A DNA stretch of 64,000 nucleotides from Cryobacterium algoritolerans (GCF_004402785.1 NZ_SOFP01000023.1:46721-110720), one strand, 5' to 3'; shown: positions 24,950 to 34,179, counted from the stretch's first letter. Translations and numbers: made by a program. Notes: generated by a model not told the origin, from the sequence alone.

Positions 24950-26173
24950 CTAGGTGCGGCGGATCGCCGACACCAGCATCGCCTCGAGGGCAAGGGCCGG
25001 CGCCACGTTCGATTCGATTCTCTGCCGGGCCAGGGCGATCGCATCCAGGGTGGCGAGCGTGGCGGTCGGCTGGCAGGTCTCGCCGGCGCCTCGCACCTCG
25101 GTGAGTAGCTCGCGGTTGATCACGCTCTGCTCGCGCCCCAACTGCACCATGATCACGTCACGGTAGAGCGAGGTGAGGTCGACCAGGATGCGGTCGATGC
25201 CGTCGCGGAGGCTCCGGGTGGCCCGCCGTTTCTGGTCGTCTTCGAGGGCCTTGATCTGGCCGCGCAACCCCGGCGGCACCGACTGGCCCGGCTCCACTCC
25301 GAGAGAGCGCAGCACGCCCTCCCGTTCGACGGTGTCCCGCTCCACGGTGATGGCCTTCGCGTCGTCGCCGGCGATGGCGAGCAGACGGGCCGCCGCATTG
25401 ACCGCGGCGGACACCCCGCGGATGCCGAGGGCCGCCCGCAGGGTCTCCTCACGCCTGGCCCGCGCCTCGGGGTTGGTGGCCAGGCGGCGAGCCATGCCGA
25501 TGTGGCTCTGCGCCTCCCTGGCCGCCCGTTCGGCGGTGGCCTCGTCGACACCGTCGCGGCTCATCAGCAGCGCGGCGACGTCGTCGACGCTGGGCACGCG
25601 CAGGCGCACCGAGCGCACCCGGGATCGGATGGTGGGCAGCAGGTCGGCTTCGCTCGGGGCGCAGAGGATCCAGACGGTGCGCTCGGGCGGCTCTTCGAGG
25701 GCCTTGAGCAGCACGTTCGACGTGCGTTCGACCATCCGGTCGGCGTCTTCGACGACGATCACCCGGTAGCGGCCCACCGACGGCGAGTACTGGGAACGCT
25801 GCACGGCCTCTTTCACCGACTCCATCTTGATGATGACGCCCTCAGTCGACAGCACGATCAGGTCGGGGTGGGTGCGCGCGTCGACCAGGCGGCGGGCACT
25901 CCCGTCGCCCTCCGGCGTGCCGGGACTGAGCAGGGCCGTGGCGAAGGCGAAGGCGAGGTTGGACCTGCCCGACCCGGGCGGACCGGTGATCAGCCAGGAG
26001 TGCGTCATCGAGGACCCCGCTGACCCGGCATTCGGTGTCCCGGAAGCCGGTGTCCCGGAATCCGCCGACGTGGAATCCGGTGTCCCGGCCGTTTTCATGC
26101 TCGGCCGTGCGGCCGCCGCCCGGAAGATGGCGATCGCGTCTGCCTGACCGGTCAGGTCATCCCACACGTTCAT
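24950..26173 (-). CDS. holB: DNA polymerase III delta-prime subunit
   Basis: Clamp-loader subunit of 407 residues. AAA+ elements are TGPPGSGRSNLAFAFA, where Arg replaces the Walker A Lys (delta-prime usually does not bind ATP), VIVVEDADRM, and LLPTIRSRVRS as the SRC-like motif. It starts MNVWDDLTGQ; the longer open frame upstream is not coding-like. Unusually, about 37 low-complexity residues rich in Gly, Ser, Thr and Pro lie between the first helix and MTHSWLITGPPG. It follows tmk by 61 bases in the topA-tmk-holB order common in actinobacteria. Confidence 0.92.
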   Translation of the reverse strand: MNVWDDLTGQADAIAIFRAAAARPSMKTAGTPDSTSADSGTPASGTPNAGSAGSSMTHSWLITGPPGSGRSNLAFAFATALLSPGTPEGDGSARRLVDARTHPDLIVLSTEGVIIKMESVKEAVQRSQYSPSVGRYRVIVVEDADRMVERTSNVLLKALEEPPERTVWILCAPSEADLLPTIRSRVRSVRLRVPSVDDVAALLMSRDGVDEATAERAAREAQSHIGMARRLATNPEARARREETLRAALGIRGVSAAVNAAARLLAIAGDDAKAITVERDTVEREGVLRSLGVEPGQSVPPGLRGQIKALEDDQKRRATRSLRDGIDRILVDLTSLYRDVIMVQLGREQSVINRELLTEVRGAGETCQPTATLATLDAIALARQRIESNVAPALALEAMLVSAIRRT

Positions 26174-26234
26174 CGGACCAGAGTACCTTTCGTCGTTGAC
26201 ACTCTCCTGAGCGCACGCGCCGACCCTCGAGGGG

Positions 26235-26855
26235 CTAGCCGAGGAGGGTGGCGACACGGGCCCGGATGGTCGCGGCGATCGTGTCGACCGGCTCCGCGGC
26301 ATCCAGGACGAGGAATCGTTCCGGTTCGGCGGCCGCCAGTTCGAGGAACGAGGCGCGCACCCGGCTGTGGAAGTCGGCCTTCTCCGCCTCGAGCCGGTCG
26401 AACCGTTTGTTGGCGTCGTCGAGACGACCGCGCGCGACGGTCTCCTCCAGGTCGAGCAGGATCGTCAGGTGCGGCAACAGTCCCTCCGCGGCCCAGAGCG
26501 ACAGGTCGCGAATCTCAGCGCCGCCGAGCACCCGGCCGGCACCCTGGTAGGCGACCGAGGAATCGAGGTAGCGGTCCTGGATCACGACCTCGCCGCGGTC
26601 CAGGGCCGGCCGCACCGCGGTATTGATGTGCTGGGCTCGATCGGCCGCGTAGAGCAGGGCCTCGGCGCGGGGCGCCACCTCGCCGCGGTGGTGCAGTACG
26701 ATGTCCCGGATCAGGACCCCGACGGGCGTGCCGCCGGGCTCGCGAGTGCGCAGCACCGTGCGCCCCTGGCCGGCGAGCCAGTCGGCGAGCAGCCCTGCCT
26801 GGGTGGACTTGCCGGAACCGTCGCCGCCCTCGAGCGTGATGAAGAGTCCGGTCAC
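26235..26855 (-). CDS. tmk: Thymidylate kinase
   Basis: Phosphorylates dTMP to dTDP. 206 residues with P-loop EGGDGSGKST (residues 9-18), TREPGGTPVG, the DRYLDSSVAYQGAGR substrate segment, and a short lid region (RGRLDDANKRFDRLE). The ATG overlaps the topA stop by four bases (ATGA), showing translational coupling. Confidence 0.96.
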   Translation of the reverse strand: MTGLFITLEGGDGSGKSTQAGLLADWLAGQGRTVLRTREPGGTPVGVLIRDIVLHHRGEVAPRAEALLYAADRAQHINTAVRPALDRGEVVIQDRYLDSSVAYQGAGRVLGGAEIRDLSLWAAEGLLPHLTILLDLEETVARGRLDDANKRFDRLEAEKADFHSRVRASFLELAAAEPERFLVLDAAEPVDTIAATIRARVATLLG

Positions 26856-29800
26856 GACTGCGCGGATGCCTTCGCCGCCTCGGCCTTGATGGCCGCGTTC
26901 GCCGCCCGGGTGGCTGCGGCCTTCGCCGCGGTGGCCGCTTTCTGGGCCGGGGTGGTCGGCTTACGCACGGTCGTGCTCGCCCCCGACGGAGTCGCCCTCC
27001 TGACGGCCGCCTTCTTCGCGGGCGCCTTCTTGACCGCGGTCTTCTTCGCGGGCGCCTTCTTGGCGGGCGCCTTCTTGGCGGGCGCCTTCTTGACGGCCGT
27101 CTTCTTCACGACGGGGCCCTTGGCGCGCTTGTCGGCGAGCAGCTGCACGGCGCGGTCGAAATCGACCTCTTCGATGCTTTCGGCCTTGGGGATGGTCGCG
27201 TTGGTGACCCCGTCGGTGACGTAGGCGCCGAAACGGCCGTCCTTGATCTTGATCGCCTTACCACTCTCCGGGTCGGGGGTTTCGAACTCCTTGAGGGCAC
27301 TCGAGGCCCGCTTCGCCCCGTACTTGGGCTGCGCGTAGAGATCGAGCGCGCCGGCGAGGTCGATCTCGAAGATCTGGTCCTCGGTGGTCAGCGACCGGGT
27401 GTCGACGCCCTTCTTGAGGTACGGGCCGAACTTGCCGTTCTGGGCAGTGATCGGGGCGCCGGTCTCCGGGTCGGCTCCCACGACCCTCGGCAGCGCCAGC
27501 AGGTGCAGGGCGGTGTCCAGGTCGATCGTGGCCAGGTCCATCGACTTGAACAGCGATGCGGTGCGCGGCTTGACCGCGGCCGCCTTCTTGGCCGGGGCCT
27601 TGCGCTTGGGCTTGGCCGCGGCGGTCGTGACGGTGGCGGCCGGAGCCGCCGAGTCGGCCAGCAGCGTCACCTCGCCGGTGACCGGGTCGACGGTCTCGCC
27701 GGGCTCGTCCACCTTGGGCTCCGGCTCCAGCTCGGTGACGTACGGACCGAACCGGCCGTCCTTGGCCACGATGGACTTGCCGTTCTCCGGGTTGAGCCCG
27801 ATCACACGGTCGGTGATGACCGGCGCGTCAATGAGTTCCCTGGCCTTGGCCGGGGTCAGTTCGTCTGGTGCGAGGTTCGGTGGGATGTTCACCCGGCGCG
27901 GCGGGGCATCCGGGCCGGCGTCCTGGTCGGGGACCTCGAGGTAGGGCCCGTACTTGCCGATCCGCAGGGTGATGTCGTCGCTGATCGGCATCGAGTTGAT
28001 CGATCGGGCGTCGATCTCGCCGAGGTTGTCGATCACCTGGCGCAGGCCGCGGTGCTTGTCCGAGCCGAAGTAGAAACTGGTCAGCCAGTCCACCCGGTCG
28101 GCCTTGCCGTCGGCGATCCGGTCGAGGTCGTCCTCCATCTCGGCGGTGAAGTCGTATTCGACCAGGTCGGAGAAGTACTCCTCGAGCAGGCGCACGACGG
28201 AGAACGCGATCCAGTTGGGTACGAGCGACTGGCCGCGGGGCGTGACGTAACCGCGTTCGGTGATCGTGGAGATGATCGACGCGTATGTCGACGGCCGGCC
28301 GATGCCGAGCTCCTCCAGCTTCTTGACCAGGCTAGCCTCGGTGTACCGGGCGGCCGGGGTGGTTTCGTGGCCCTTGGCTTCCATCTCGAGCATGGTCAGG
28401 GACTGGCCCTCGGCGAGCGGTGGCAGCTTCGACTCGGTCGGGTCGGTGGGGGCGTTGCGCTCCTCATCGCGGGATTCCTCATAGGCGAGCAGGAAGCCGC
28501 GGAAGGTGATCACGGTGCCGCTTGCCGAGAATTCGGCGGTCGCGCCGGATGCCGCGGGGTGCTCGGCCGGGCCGGTGGGGCCGGCCGAGATGGTGACCGA
28601 CGCGGTCGAACCGGTCGCATCCGCCATCTGCGACGCGACGGTGCGCTTCCAGATCAGGTCGTAGAGCTTGTAGTCGTTGCCACGGAGCGAGGACGAGAGC
28701 GAGGCCGGCGTGCGGAACGTGTCGCCCGACGGGCGGATCGCCTCGTGAGCCTCCTGCGCGTTCTTGCTCTTTCCCTTGTAGAGGCGCGGCTGGGCCGGTA
28801 CCGTTTCGGGGCCGTAGAGCGCGGACGCCTGGGTGCGTGCGGCGGTGATCGCCTGCTGCGACAACGACGGCGAGTCGGTACGCATGTAGGTGATGTACCC
28901 GTTTTCGTAGAGCGACTGGGCCACGCTCATGGTCTGACGGGCGGTGAAGCGGAGCTTGCGCGCCGCTTCCTGCTGCAGCGTCGAGGTGGTGAACGGCGCG
29001 GCCGGGCTGCGGCGGTAGGGCTTGGACGCCACCTTCGTCACGGTCACGGCGACGTCGGGTGCCTTCAGCGCCTCGGCGAGGGCGAGGGCGGATGCCTCGT
29101 CGAGGGTTGCCGCGGCCACCTTCGGCTTGAGCTGGCCCAGGTCGTCGAAGTCGCCGCCGGTGGCGATGCGTTCGCCGCCGAGGCGCACGAGCTTGGCCTG
29201 GAAGGGGGGATCCGTCGCACCGGCACCGGGCGCGAGTTGCGCGATCAGGTCCCAGTAACCGGCGGAGACGAAAGCGAGGCGTTCGCGTTCGCGTTCGACG
29301 ACGAGCCGGGTCGCCGCGGACTGCACCCGGCCGGCGGAGAGGCCGGGGCCGACCTTGCGCCAGAGCACCGGGGAGATCTCGTAGCCGTAGATGCGGTCGA
29401 GGATGCGCCGGGTCTCCTGGGCGTCGACCAGGGCGGTGTCGAGGTCGCGGGTGTTGTCCTTGGCCTGGAGGATGGCCTCCTTGGTGATCTCGTGGAACAC
29501 CATGCGCTTGACGGGAACCTTCGGCTGCAGCACCTGCAGCAGGTGCCAGGCGATGGCCTCGCCTTCGCGGTCCTCATCAGTTGCGAGCAGGAGCTCGTCG
29601 GCGTTCTTCATCGCCCGTTTGAGCTCGGCGACGGTTTTCTTCTTGGCGTCGGACACCACGTAGTACGGTTCGAAGCCATTGTCGACGTCGACGGAGAACT
29701 TACCCAGCGGGCCCTTCTTCAGCTCGGGCGGCAGGTTTTTGGGCTCGATCAGGTCGCGGATGTGACCGACCGAGGACAAAACCTCGTAGCCGTCGCCGAG

Positions 29801-29866
29801 ATAAGCCGCAATGGACTTCATCTTGGTCGGCGATTCGACAATGACCAGCTTCTTAGTGCCTGGCAC
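26852..29866 (-). CDS. topA: DNA topoisomerase I
   Basis: Type IA topoisomerase that relaxes negative supercoils; 1004 residues from GTG 29866 (MPGTKKLVIVESPTKM), with GAGGAG correctly spaced upstream. The TOPRIM domain includes LLATDEDREGEA. The catalytic Tyr is Tyr327 in GYITYMRTDSPS. Four repeated topo-C-type segments (KFGPYL, RFGAYVTDG, RFGPYVTELE) follow, in place of zinc fingers. The end is a Lys/Ala-rich tail with repeated APAKKAPAKK units, the DNA-binding tail typical of actinobacteria. An open frame extends 52 codons further upstream but is not family-like. Confidence 0.97.
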   Translation of the reverse strand: MPGTKKLVIVESPTKMKSIAAYLGDGYEVLSSVGHIRDLIEPKNLPPELKKGPLGKFSVDVDNGFEPYYVVSDAKKKTVAELKRAMKNADELLLATDEDREGEAIAWHLLQVLQPKVPVKRMVFHEITKEAILQAKDNTRDLDTALVDAQETRRILDRIYGYEISPVLWRKVGPGLSAGRVQSAATRLVVERERERLAFVSAGYWDLIAQLAPGAGATDPPFQAKLVRLGGERIATGGDFDDLGQLKPKVAAATLDEASALALAEALKAPDVAVTVTKVASKPYRRSPAAPFTTSTLQQEAARKLRFTARQTMSVAQSLYENGYITYMRTDSPSLSQQAITAARTQASALYGPETVPAQPRLYKGKSKNAQEAHEAIRPSGDTFRTPASLSSSLRGNDYKLYDLIWKRTVASQMADATGSTASVTISAGPTGPAEHPAASGATAEFSASGTVITFRGFLLAYEESRDEERNAPTDPTESKLPPLAEGQSLTMLEMEAKGHETTPAARYTEASLVKKLEELGIGRPSTYASIISTITERGYVTPRGQSLVPNWIAFSVVRLLEEYFSDLVEYDFTAEMEDDLDRIADGKADRVDWLTSFYFGSDKHRGLRQVIDNLGEIDARSINSMPISDDITLRIGKYGPYLEVPDQDAGPDAPPRRVNIPPNLAPDELTPAKARELIDAPVITDRVIGLNPENGKSIVAKDGRFGPYVTELEPEPKVDEPGETVDPVTGEVTLLADSAAPAATVTTAAAKPKRKAPAKKAAAVKPRTASLFKSMDLATIDLDTALHLLALPRVVGADPETGAPITAQNGKFGPYLKKGVDTRSLTTEDQIFEIDLAGALDLYAQPKYGAKRASSALKEFETPDPESGKAIKIKDGRFGAYVTDGVTNATIPKAESIEEVDFDRAVQLLADKRAKGPVVKKTAVKKAPAKKAPAKKAPAKKTAVKKAPAKKAAVRRATPSGASTTVRKPTTPAQKAATAAKAAATRAANAAIKAEAAKASAQS

Positions 29867-30006
29867 CAGACTCCTCTTTATAGGTAACGACCCAACGAGG
29901 GGCCAAAGCACACCATACACACAGCAATCGGGTGCCTGCCTAATCGGCCGCGCCGGTGACAGGCATTGGGGCTTGCCAGTTGTGCGCTGGTGAGGACAAT
30001 GGAGGC

Positions 30007-30249
30007 ATGGGTACACCAGCAACGGGCACGTACACCGCGAAGCTCACGGACGGCCCCCTCGAAGGCAAGACCGTCACCACCGAGTTCCTGGAATCGGGTG
30101 ACCCGCGGCCCCGGCTCGAGATCCCGACGGACACGGGCTCCAAACGTTACCTCTATATGCGGGGCGCCGGCCTCGAGTTTGGCTCGTCGGAGTTTCCGGA
30201 ACGGCCGACCGCGGTCGACTACCGCTACCTCGAGGCAGTCTTCGACTGA
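30007..30249 (+). CDS. Small conserved-looking hypothetical protein (80 aa)
   Basis: An acidic 80-residue protein with no signal or membrane segment and no family I recognise. It contains GTYTAKLTDGPLEGKTVTTE, a central PRPRLEIP, and the end YRYLEAVFD. GGAGG stands only one base before the ATG, which is tight. It is divergent from topA with about 140 bases of shared upstream DNA. Codon use resembles the neighbours, so it is probably real. Confidence 0.6.
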   Translation: MGTPATGTYTAKLTDGPLEGKTVTTEFLESGDPRPRLEIPTDTGSKRYLYMRGAGLEFGSSEFPERPTAVDYRYLEAVFD

Positions 30250-30311
30250 CTCCACCGGTGCTGATTGCACCGGTTCTGATTGAACCGGCGCGGCACCGGT
30301 GCGGCACCGGG

Positions 30312-30674
30312 CTATCGGCTGGGTGGAGGCCCGGCCCGGGCGCGCGAGGCGAGATCGAAGCCCAGCACGGTGCGCACCACGGTGACGGATGCGATCAGGC
30401 CGTCCACCGCACACGCGGTCACGGCGGCACCGCCCAGTTCCGCCGCCGTGGCGGCAGCCTGGCACGGTACCCCGGCGACCAGGCCGGACGCCGTGTCGGC
30501 TGCGGCGAGCGCGGCCGCGTCTGCGGCGGCGCGCACGGCCTGACCGGCGGCGAGCACGGCCAGGAGCGGAAGCAGCACGACGGTCACGGCGAGTACGGCA
30601 CCGATCACCCCGACCGCGAGCACCGAACCCGACCCTCGCTCCGCCTCATGCCAGACGTCCCGCCGGTTCGCCAT
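30312..30674 (-). CDS. TadE-like secreted protein (Rv3654c type)
   Basis: 120 residues. A short basic N-terminus and ERGSGSVLAVGVIGAVLA lead into one long membrane span, followed by AAADAAALAAADTASG and a small Cys-containing end. This matches the TadE-like protein found next to helicase/secretion genes in actinobacteria. The frame is open much further upstream but the start is chosen at 30674 for family fit. It is the last gene of the Tad cluster and likely forms part of the pilus assembly platform or a minor pseudopilin. Confidence 0.72.
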   Translation of the reverse strand: MANRRDVWHEAERGSGSVLAVGVIGAVLAVTVVLLPLLAVLAAGQAVRAAADAAALAAADTASGLVAGVPCQAAATAAELGGAAVTACAVDGLIASVTVVRTVLGFDLASRARAGPPPSR

Positions 30675-30742
30675 CCGGCGGCGAACCGGCGCCGTCCGGC
30701 GCCGAACGAATTCCACCCGTTGCGCCGGGCCGGGCCGCGTCC

Positions 30743-31090
30743 TCACCCGCCACCGCCGAGCGCGCAGGACCCGGCCGTGACCGTGACCCCGAACGTGGCG
30801 AAGGCGCCGAACGCGCTCGGGGCGCGGAGACGCACGCACACGAACTCTCCCTGCCGCTCGGTGCTCATCGACGCAGCGCCGACCAGCCGGCGAACGAGCC
30901 CCGCGGCGCTCTCGTCACCGTCGCCGCGGGCCAGGGAACGAGCCGCGGCGGCCGCGGCGGCGGTGAGTCGCATCTGCTGGCCGGAGACCTGCACCGCGCC
31001 GAGGCAGAGGGCGAGCACCAACAGCACCGCGGGGACCACCGCGGCGAACTCGGCCGTGACGGTGCCCCGGTCACCCGACGGTGAGGGCAT
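30743..31090 (-). CDS. TadE-like pilus assembly protein
   Basis: 115 residues with the TadE signature DRGTVTAEFAAVVPAVLLVL followed by a membrane span and a small extracytoplasmic domain with two cysteines. Probably a minor pilin processed by a TadV-type prepilin peptidase. Its start overlaps the end of the DUF4244 gene by 20 bases, indicating one transcript. Confidence 0.8.
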   Translation of the reverse strand: MPSPSGDRGTVTAEFAAVVPAVLLVLALCLGAVQVSGQQMRLTAAAAAAARSLARGDGDESAAGLVRRLVGAASMSTERQGEFVCVRLRAPSAFGAFATFGVTVTAGSCALGGGG

Positions 31091-31271
31091 TGCGCACCAG
31101 GTCGGTCAGGATGCCGCGCACCTCATCCCCGCGGAGGATCACGATGAGCAGGCCGGCGAAACCGACCGCCGCCATGGTCGCGATCACGTACTCTGCGGTT
31201 GCGGCTCCGACGTCGGTGCGCAATCGGCGCAGAAGTCCTCTGGCGTGCGCGGGCTGGGCAATTCCGGACAT
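31071..31271 (-). CDS. DUF4244 Flp-pilin-like protein
   Basis: 66 residues. After a basic leader (HARGLLRRLRTDVGAATAEY) comes one membrane helix (VIATMAAVGFAGLLIVIL) and a short tail. G-A-A-T-A-E-Y matches the Flp prepilin cleavage and Glu5 pattern, so this is probably the major pilin of the Tad system. GAGAGGAG about eight bases upstream sets the start at 31271. Confidence 0.8.
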   Translation of the reverse strand: MSGIAQPAHARGLLRRLRTDVGAATAEYVIATMAAVGFAGLLIVILRGDEVRGILTDLVRNALTVG

Positions 31272-31562
31272 CTGTTCGGCTCCTCTCGCGTCCCTCGACG
31301 CGGTTGCGGGAGGCATGACGGACACCAGAATCACCTGCCGGGGCGGGCCGGTACCGTGCCGGGTCCAACTGGTGCGTACAGATCGTCCCTCACCGGCTGT
31401 GGAGAACAGCACCACAACGAAGGTGCGGCGTCCCCGGTGAGCAGCGTGGGCTTGCCATTTTCGTAGGTTGGTGGATGATTTCCGCCCGGCTCTTCCACCC
31501 GGTCCCTGCGAGGCGTAGTCTTTGACCACCGAAGCCACGGGGCTCGGAGAATCGGGGCGCTG

Positions 31563-31667
31563 ATGGCAGACCAATCACCGAAGAAGAGCACAGGAAAGAC
31601 CGTCGCAACGGAGTCTCTGAAAGTACAGCGCGCCGCCTTGAACATCAGAACGGCACGGAACAGCTAG
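31563..31667 (+). CDS. Possible 34-residue peptide gene
   Basis: A short open frame (MADQSPKKSTGKTVATE, then a helical SLKVQRAALNIRTARNS) in an otherwise empty interval. Its main support is the strong intrinsic terminator oriented with it, 32 bases downstream, which implies a plus-strand transcript in a region where all neighbours are on the minus strand. No RBS of good quality (GGGGCG). The transcript could instead be a small RNA. Confidence 0.4.
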   Translation: MADQSPKKSTGKTVATESLKVQRAALNIRTARNS

Positions 31668-31698
31668 AGCAGTTGGACGGCAGTTGCCGTGACTTCGG

Positions 31699-31725
31699 GA
31701 GCCGGGCCTTGGGCCCGGCTCTTTT
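31699..31725 (+). terminator. Rho-independent terminator
   Basis: Ten-base GC stem GAGCCGGGCC with GGCCCGGCTC around a TTG loop, followed by TTTT. CCCGGCTCTTTTCGT is partly repeated 18 bases further on. Confidence 0.85.
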
Positions 31726-31780
31726 CGTTGACCCGGCTCTTTTCGTCAGCCCGGCACTGTCCGCCCTCCCGGCTGCCACC

Positions 31781-32770
31781 TCAGAATCCAGTGAGAGTCG
31801 AAGACAGCACCGTCATCAACAGCGGCACGACGCCAACCAGCATGAAGGCCGGAAGCACGCACACCCCGAGCGGAACCATCAACGTCACCCCGAGCGCCGC
31901 CGCCCGGCGCTGGCCCTCTGCTCGGGCATCCCGGCGCAACTGCTCTGCCTCGGCGCGCAGCAGTTCGGCAGCCGGCACTCCCGCACGAACCGACAACTCG
32001 AGCACCTGCCCGATGGCGGCCGCCGAGTCGGCCCGGTGCAGCGCGAATCGACCGATCGTGTCGTTCACGAGGGCTCGGGCGCGGTCCGCAGAGCCGCCGC
32101 CGCCCATGGCGATCGCCGTGAGGTCGAACTCGAGCCCCGGGGTCGGGTCCCTGGCCCTGGCCGTGCTCACCAGACGCCGATTCCACCGGTCCGCAGCGAG
32201 CATCAGGGCCGCTCCGGAGACCAGGCAGATCCAGCCCGGCACGGTGAGGAACAGCATCCGCATGGTGTTGAAGCCCATCAGACCACCGAACAGCAGGCCG
32301 ATCATGGGCAGGAACATGACCATGCGGGCGGTCGCGGCCGGCCCGGCGAGTGCCACCGCGAGGTCGGCGTGCAGTCGGCCCAACTCGCGAAGGGAGGCTG
32401 CGAGCTCTCGCAGGCAGGCCGCCAGGGGCGCCCCGGCCATGGTCGCCACCCGCCAGGCCGCGGCCAGGCCGAGCCAGGCCTCGCCCACCTGCCCGCCCAC
32501 CGCGCCGGCTTCGGCGGCCACGGCATCCGCGATGCTGTCGCCCTCCTTCCCGGCGGTGGCCGCCGCGCGGATGATCCGGGCGGTCGGGAGCGGCGGTTCC
32601 TCAGCCGGGCCCCGCCAACCAGGTCGCGGTGATCCCGGAGGTTGGGCGTCGACGAGGTGCTGCCAGGCGGAGGCCGGGGAGACTCCGGCCGAGAGCAGCA
32701 CGGCGAGCCGCTGGGCGACCCGGGCGACATCGTCGATGGCCGGGGAGGCCTCGCGAGTGCGCGGGCTCAC
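31781..32770 (-). CDS. TadB-like type II/IV secretion system membrane protein
   Basis: 329-residue integral membrane platform protein of the Tad pilus. A cytosolic N-terminal helical domain is followed by two central membrane spans near residues 150-200, and the C-terminal GspF-type domain has an end span (LGVTLMVPLGVCVLPAFMLV). TadB and TadC regions appear merged into one protein, as often seen in actinobacteria. GTG start 32770 overlaps the TadA stop in GTGA. Confidence 0.85.
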   Translation of the reverse strand: MSPRTREASPAIDDVARVAQRLAVLLSAGVSPASAWQHLVDAQPPGSPRPGWRGPAEEPPLPTARIIRAAATAGKEGDSIADAVAAEAGAVGGQVGEAWLGLAAAWRVATMAGAPLAACLRELAASLRELGRLHADLAVALAGPAATARMVMFLPMIGLLFGGLMGFNTMRMLFLTVPGWICLVSGAALMLAADRWNRRLVSTARARDPTPGLEFDLTAIAMGGGGSADRARALVNDTIGRFALHRADSAAAIGQVLELSVRAGVPAAELLRAEAEQLRRDARAEGQRRAAALGVTLMVPLGVCVLPAFMLVGVVPLLMTVLSSTLTGF

Positions 32771-34179
32771 GGGGTCGCCTCCGGTGAACCAGGCCCAGGC
32801 TCGGCCCCCGCACCACCGTTTGTTCGGCCGGTGACCGTTCCCCCGCCGTCTCCGGCCGGGACGGTCCCCAGCCGGCCCGCGGCGTCCAGAACGAACCGGC
32901 CCACCTGTACGAGCCGGCGCTGACCGCCCCGGCGTTCGAGGTGAAGCACCAGGCCGATCGCGCTGACCGCCTGGCGTGCCACGGCCTCGGCGGTCATCCC
33001 GGCGAGGGCGCCCAGGGCCTCGAGACGCGCGGGTACGTCCCGGAGGGAATTCGCGTGCAGGGTGCCGGCGCCGCCATCGTGGCCGGTGTTCAGGGCGGCG
33101 AGCAGCTCCCGGATCTCCCCGCCGCGGCATTCTCCGAGCACGAGCCGGTCCGGCCGCATCCGCAGCGCCTCCCGGAGCAGACTGTCCAGGCCGATCCGGC
33201 CGGCACCCTCCAGATTGGGTTGCCGCGCCTCGAGGGCGACGAAGTGCGGGTGGTCGACGCGGAGTTCCGCGACGTCCTCGATCGCCACGATGCGTTCCCC
33301 CGGAGGGGCCGCCCCGAGCAGGGCAGCGAGCAGGGTGGTCTTGCCGCTGCCCGCCGCTCCCGTGATGAGCAGGTTCTCCCGGTCGAGCACCGCGGAGCGG
33401 AGGCGGTCGACGAGCAGCCGGGCCGGCTCCCCTGTGCCGCACAGCCCGGCCGCGGCGAGGGATGACAGGCTCGGCCGCTCCACCCGCGGCAGCCGGATGG
33501 ACAACAGGGTGCCCGCGCTCGAAACCGGCGGCAGCACCGCGTGCACACGGATGCCGTCCGACAATCGCACGTCGACGCACGGACTGGCCTCGTCGATGTG
33601 CCGCCCGCCGAGGGCGATCAGGCGCACGGCGAGCTCACGCACGGCCGCCTCGCTGCATTCCCAGCCGGGCTCGCGCACGAGACCGTGGCCGGCGTCGACC
33701 CAGAGTCCGGTGTCGCCGTTGACGAACAGGTCGGTGACGCCGTCGGCGGCGGCGAAACCGGCGAGCGGCCCCAGTCCGGACAGGTCCGCCCGGGGCCCGG
33801 GCGACGCCGCAGCGGGCGAGGCCGCAACGGGAGAGGCCGCAGCGGGAGAGGCCGCAACGGGAGAGGCCGCGGTAGACCAGGTCGAGCCCGGCGGGGACAT
33901 CTGGGGCGGGGACATGGCCGGTGGTAGTGGACGCTGCGGCGCGGCCGGAGTCGCCATGCCGACACGGCCGACACGGCCGACCGCATTCGGCACGGGAGGG
34001 CGTGCGCCGAATCCCCCCGCCCGCACATGCCTGGCCGACACGCGGGCGGCGGCCCACTCCCCCTGCTCGGTCACCGGCTCGGTCACCGGCTCCGTCACCG
34101 GAAGGGTCACCGGAAAGGTCACCGGCTCTGCCTCGCCCGGGGTGGCATAGGACGGGACGGCGACGAAGGGCTCCGGCAT
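32767..34179 (-). CDS. TadA/CpaF-family secretion ATPase
   Basis: Cytosolic ATPase (470 residues) driving Tad pilus assembly. The catalytic part has Walker A GAAGSGKTT, the Asp box IVAIEDVAEL, Walker B-like RPDRLVLGE and the His box AALNTGHDGGAGTLHANS. The first 140 residues are low complexity: PVT repeats (PVTEPVTEPVTEQ) and an Ala/Ser/Pro repeat, both encoded by short tandem DNA repeats (34066-34125 and 33811-33870). No TadZ gene is next to it. Confidence 0.88.
   Translation of the reverse strand: MPEPFVAVPSYATPGEAEPVTFPVTLPVTEPVTEPVTEQGEWAAARVSARHVRAGGFGARPPVPNAVGRVGRVGMATPAAPQRPLPPAMSPPQMSPPGSTWSTAASPVAASPAAASPVAASPAAASPGPRADLSGLGPLAGFAAADGVTDLFVNGDTGLWVDAGHGLVREPGWECSEAAVRELAVRLIALGGRHIDEASPCVDVRLSDGIRVHAVLPPVSSAGTLLSIRLPRVERPSLSSLAAAGLCGTGEPARLLVDRLRSAVLDRENLLITGAAGSGKTTLLAALLGAAPPGERIVAIEDVAELRVDHPHFVALEARQPNLEGAGRIGLDSLLREALRMRPDRLVLGECRGGEIRELLAALNTGHDGGAGTLHANSLRDVPARLEALGALAGMTAEAVARQAVSAIGLVLHLERRGGQRRLVQVGRFVLDAAGRLGTVPAGDGGGTVTGRTNGGAGAEPGPGSPEATP
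33811..33870. repeat. 15-bp tandem repeat, 4 copies, inside tadA
   Basis: Unit AGCGGGAGAGGCCGC with A/C variants, four in-frame copies plus a degenerate fifth at 33796. It encodes alternating PVAAS/PAAAS. Confidence 0.85.
34066..34125. repeat. 12-bp tandem repeat, 5 copies, inside tadA
   Basis: Unit CTCGGTCACCGG and variants, in frame, encoding the PVT-x repeats near the TadA N-terminus. Confidence 0.85.

Noticed and set aside
27503..29887. 794-codon open frame opposite topA
   Set aside because: Antisense shadow of a GC-rich gene; no start signal or family pattern.
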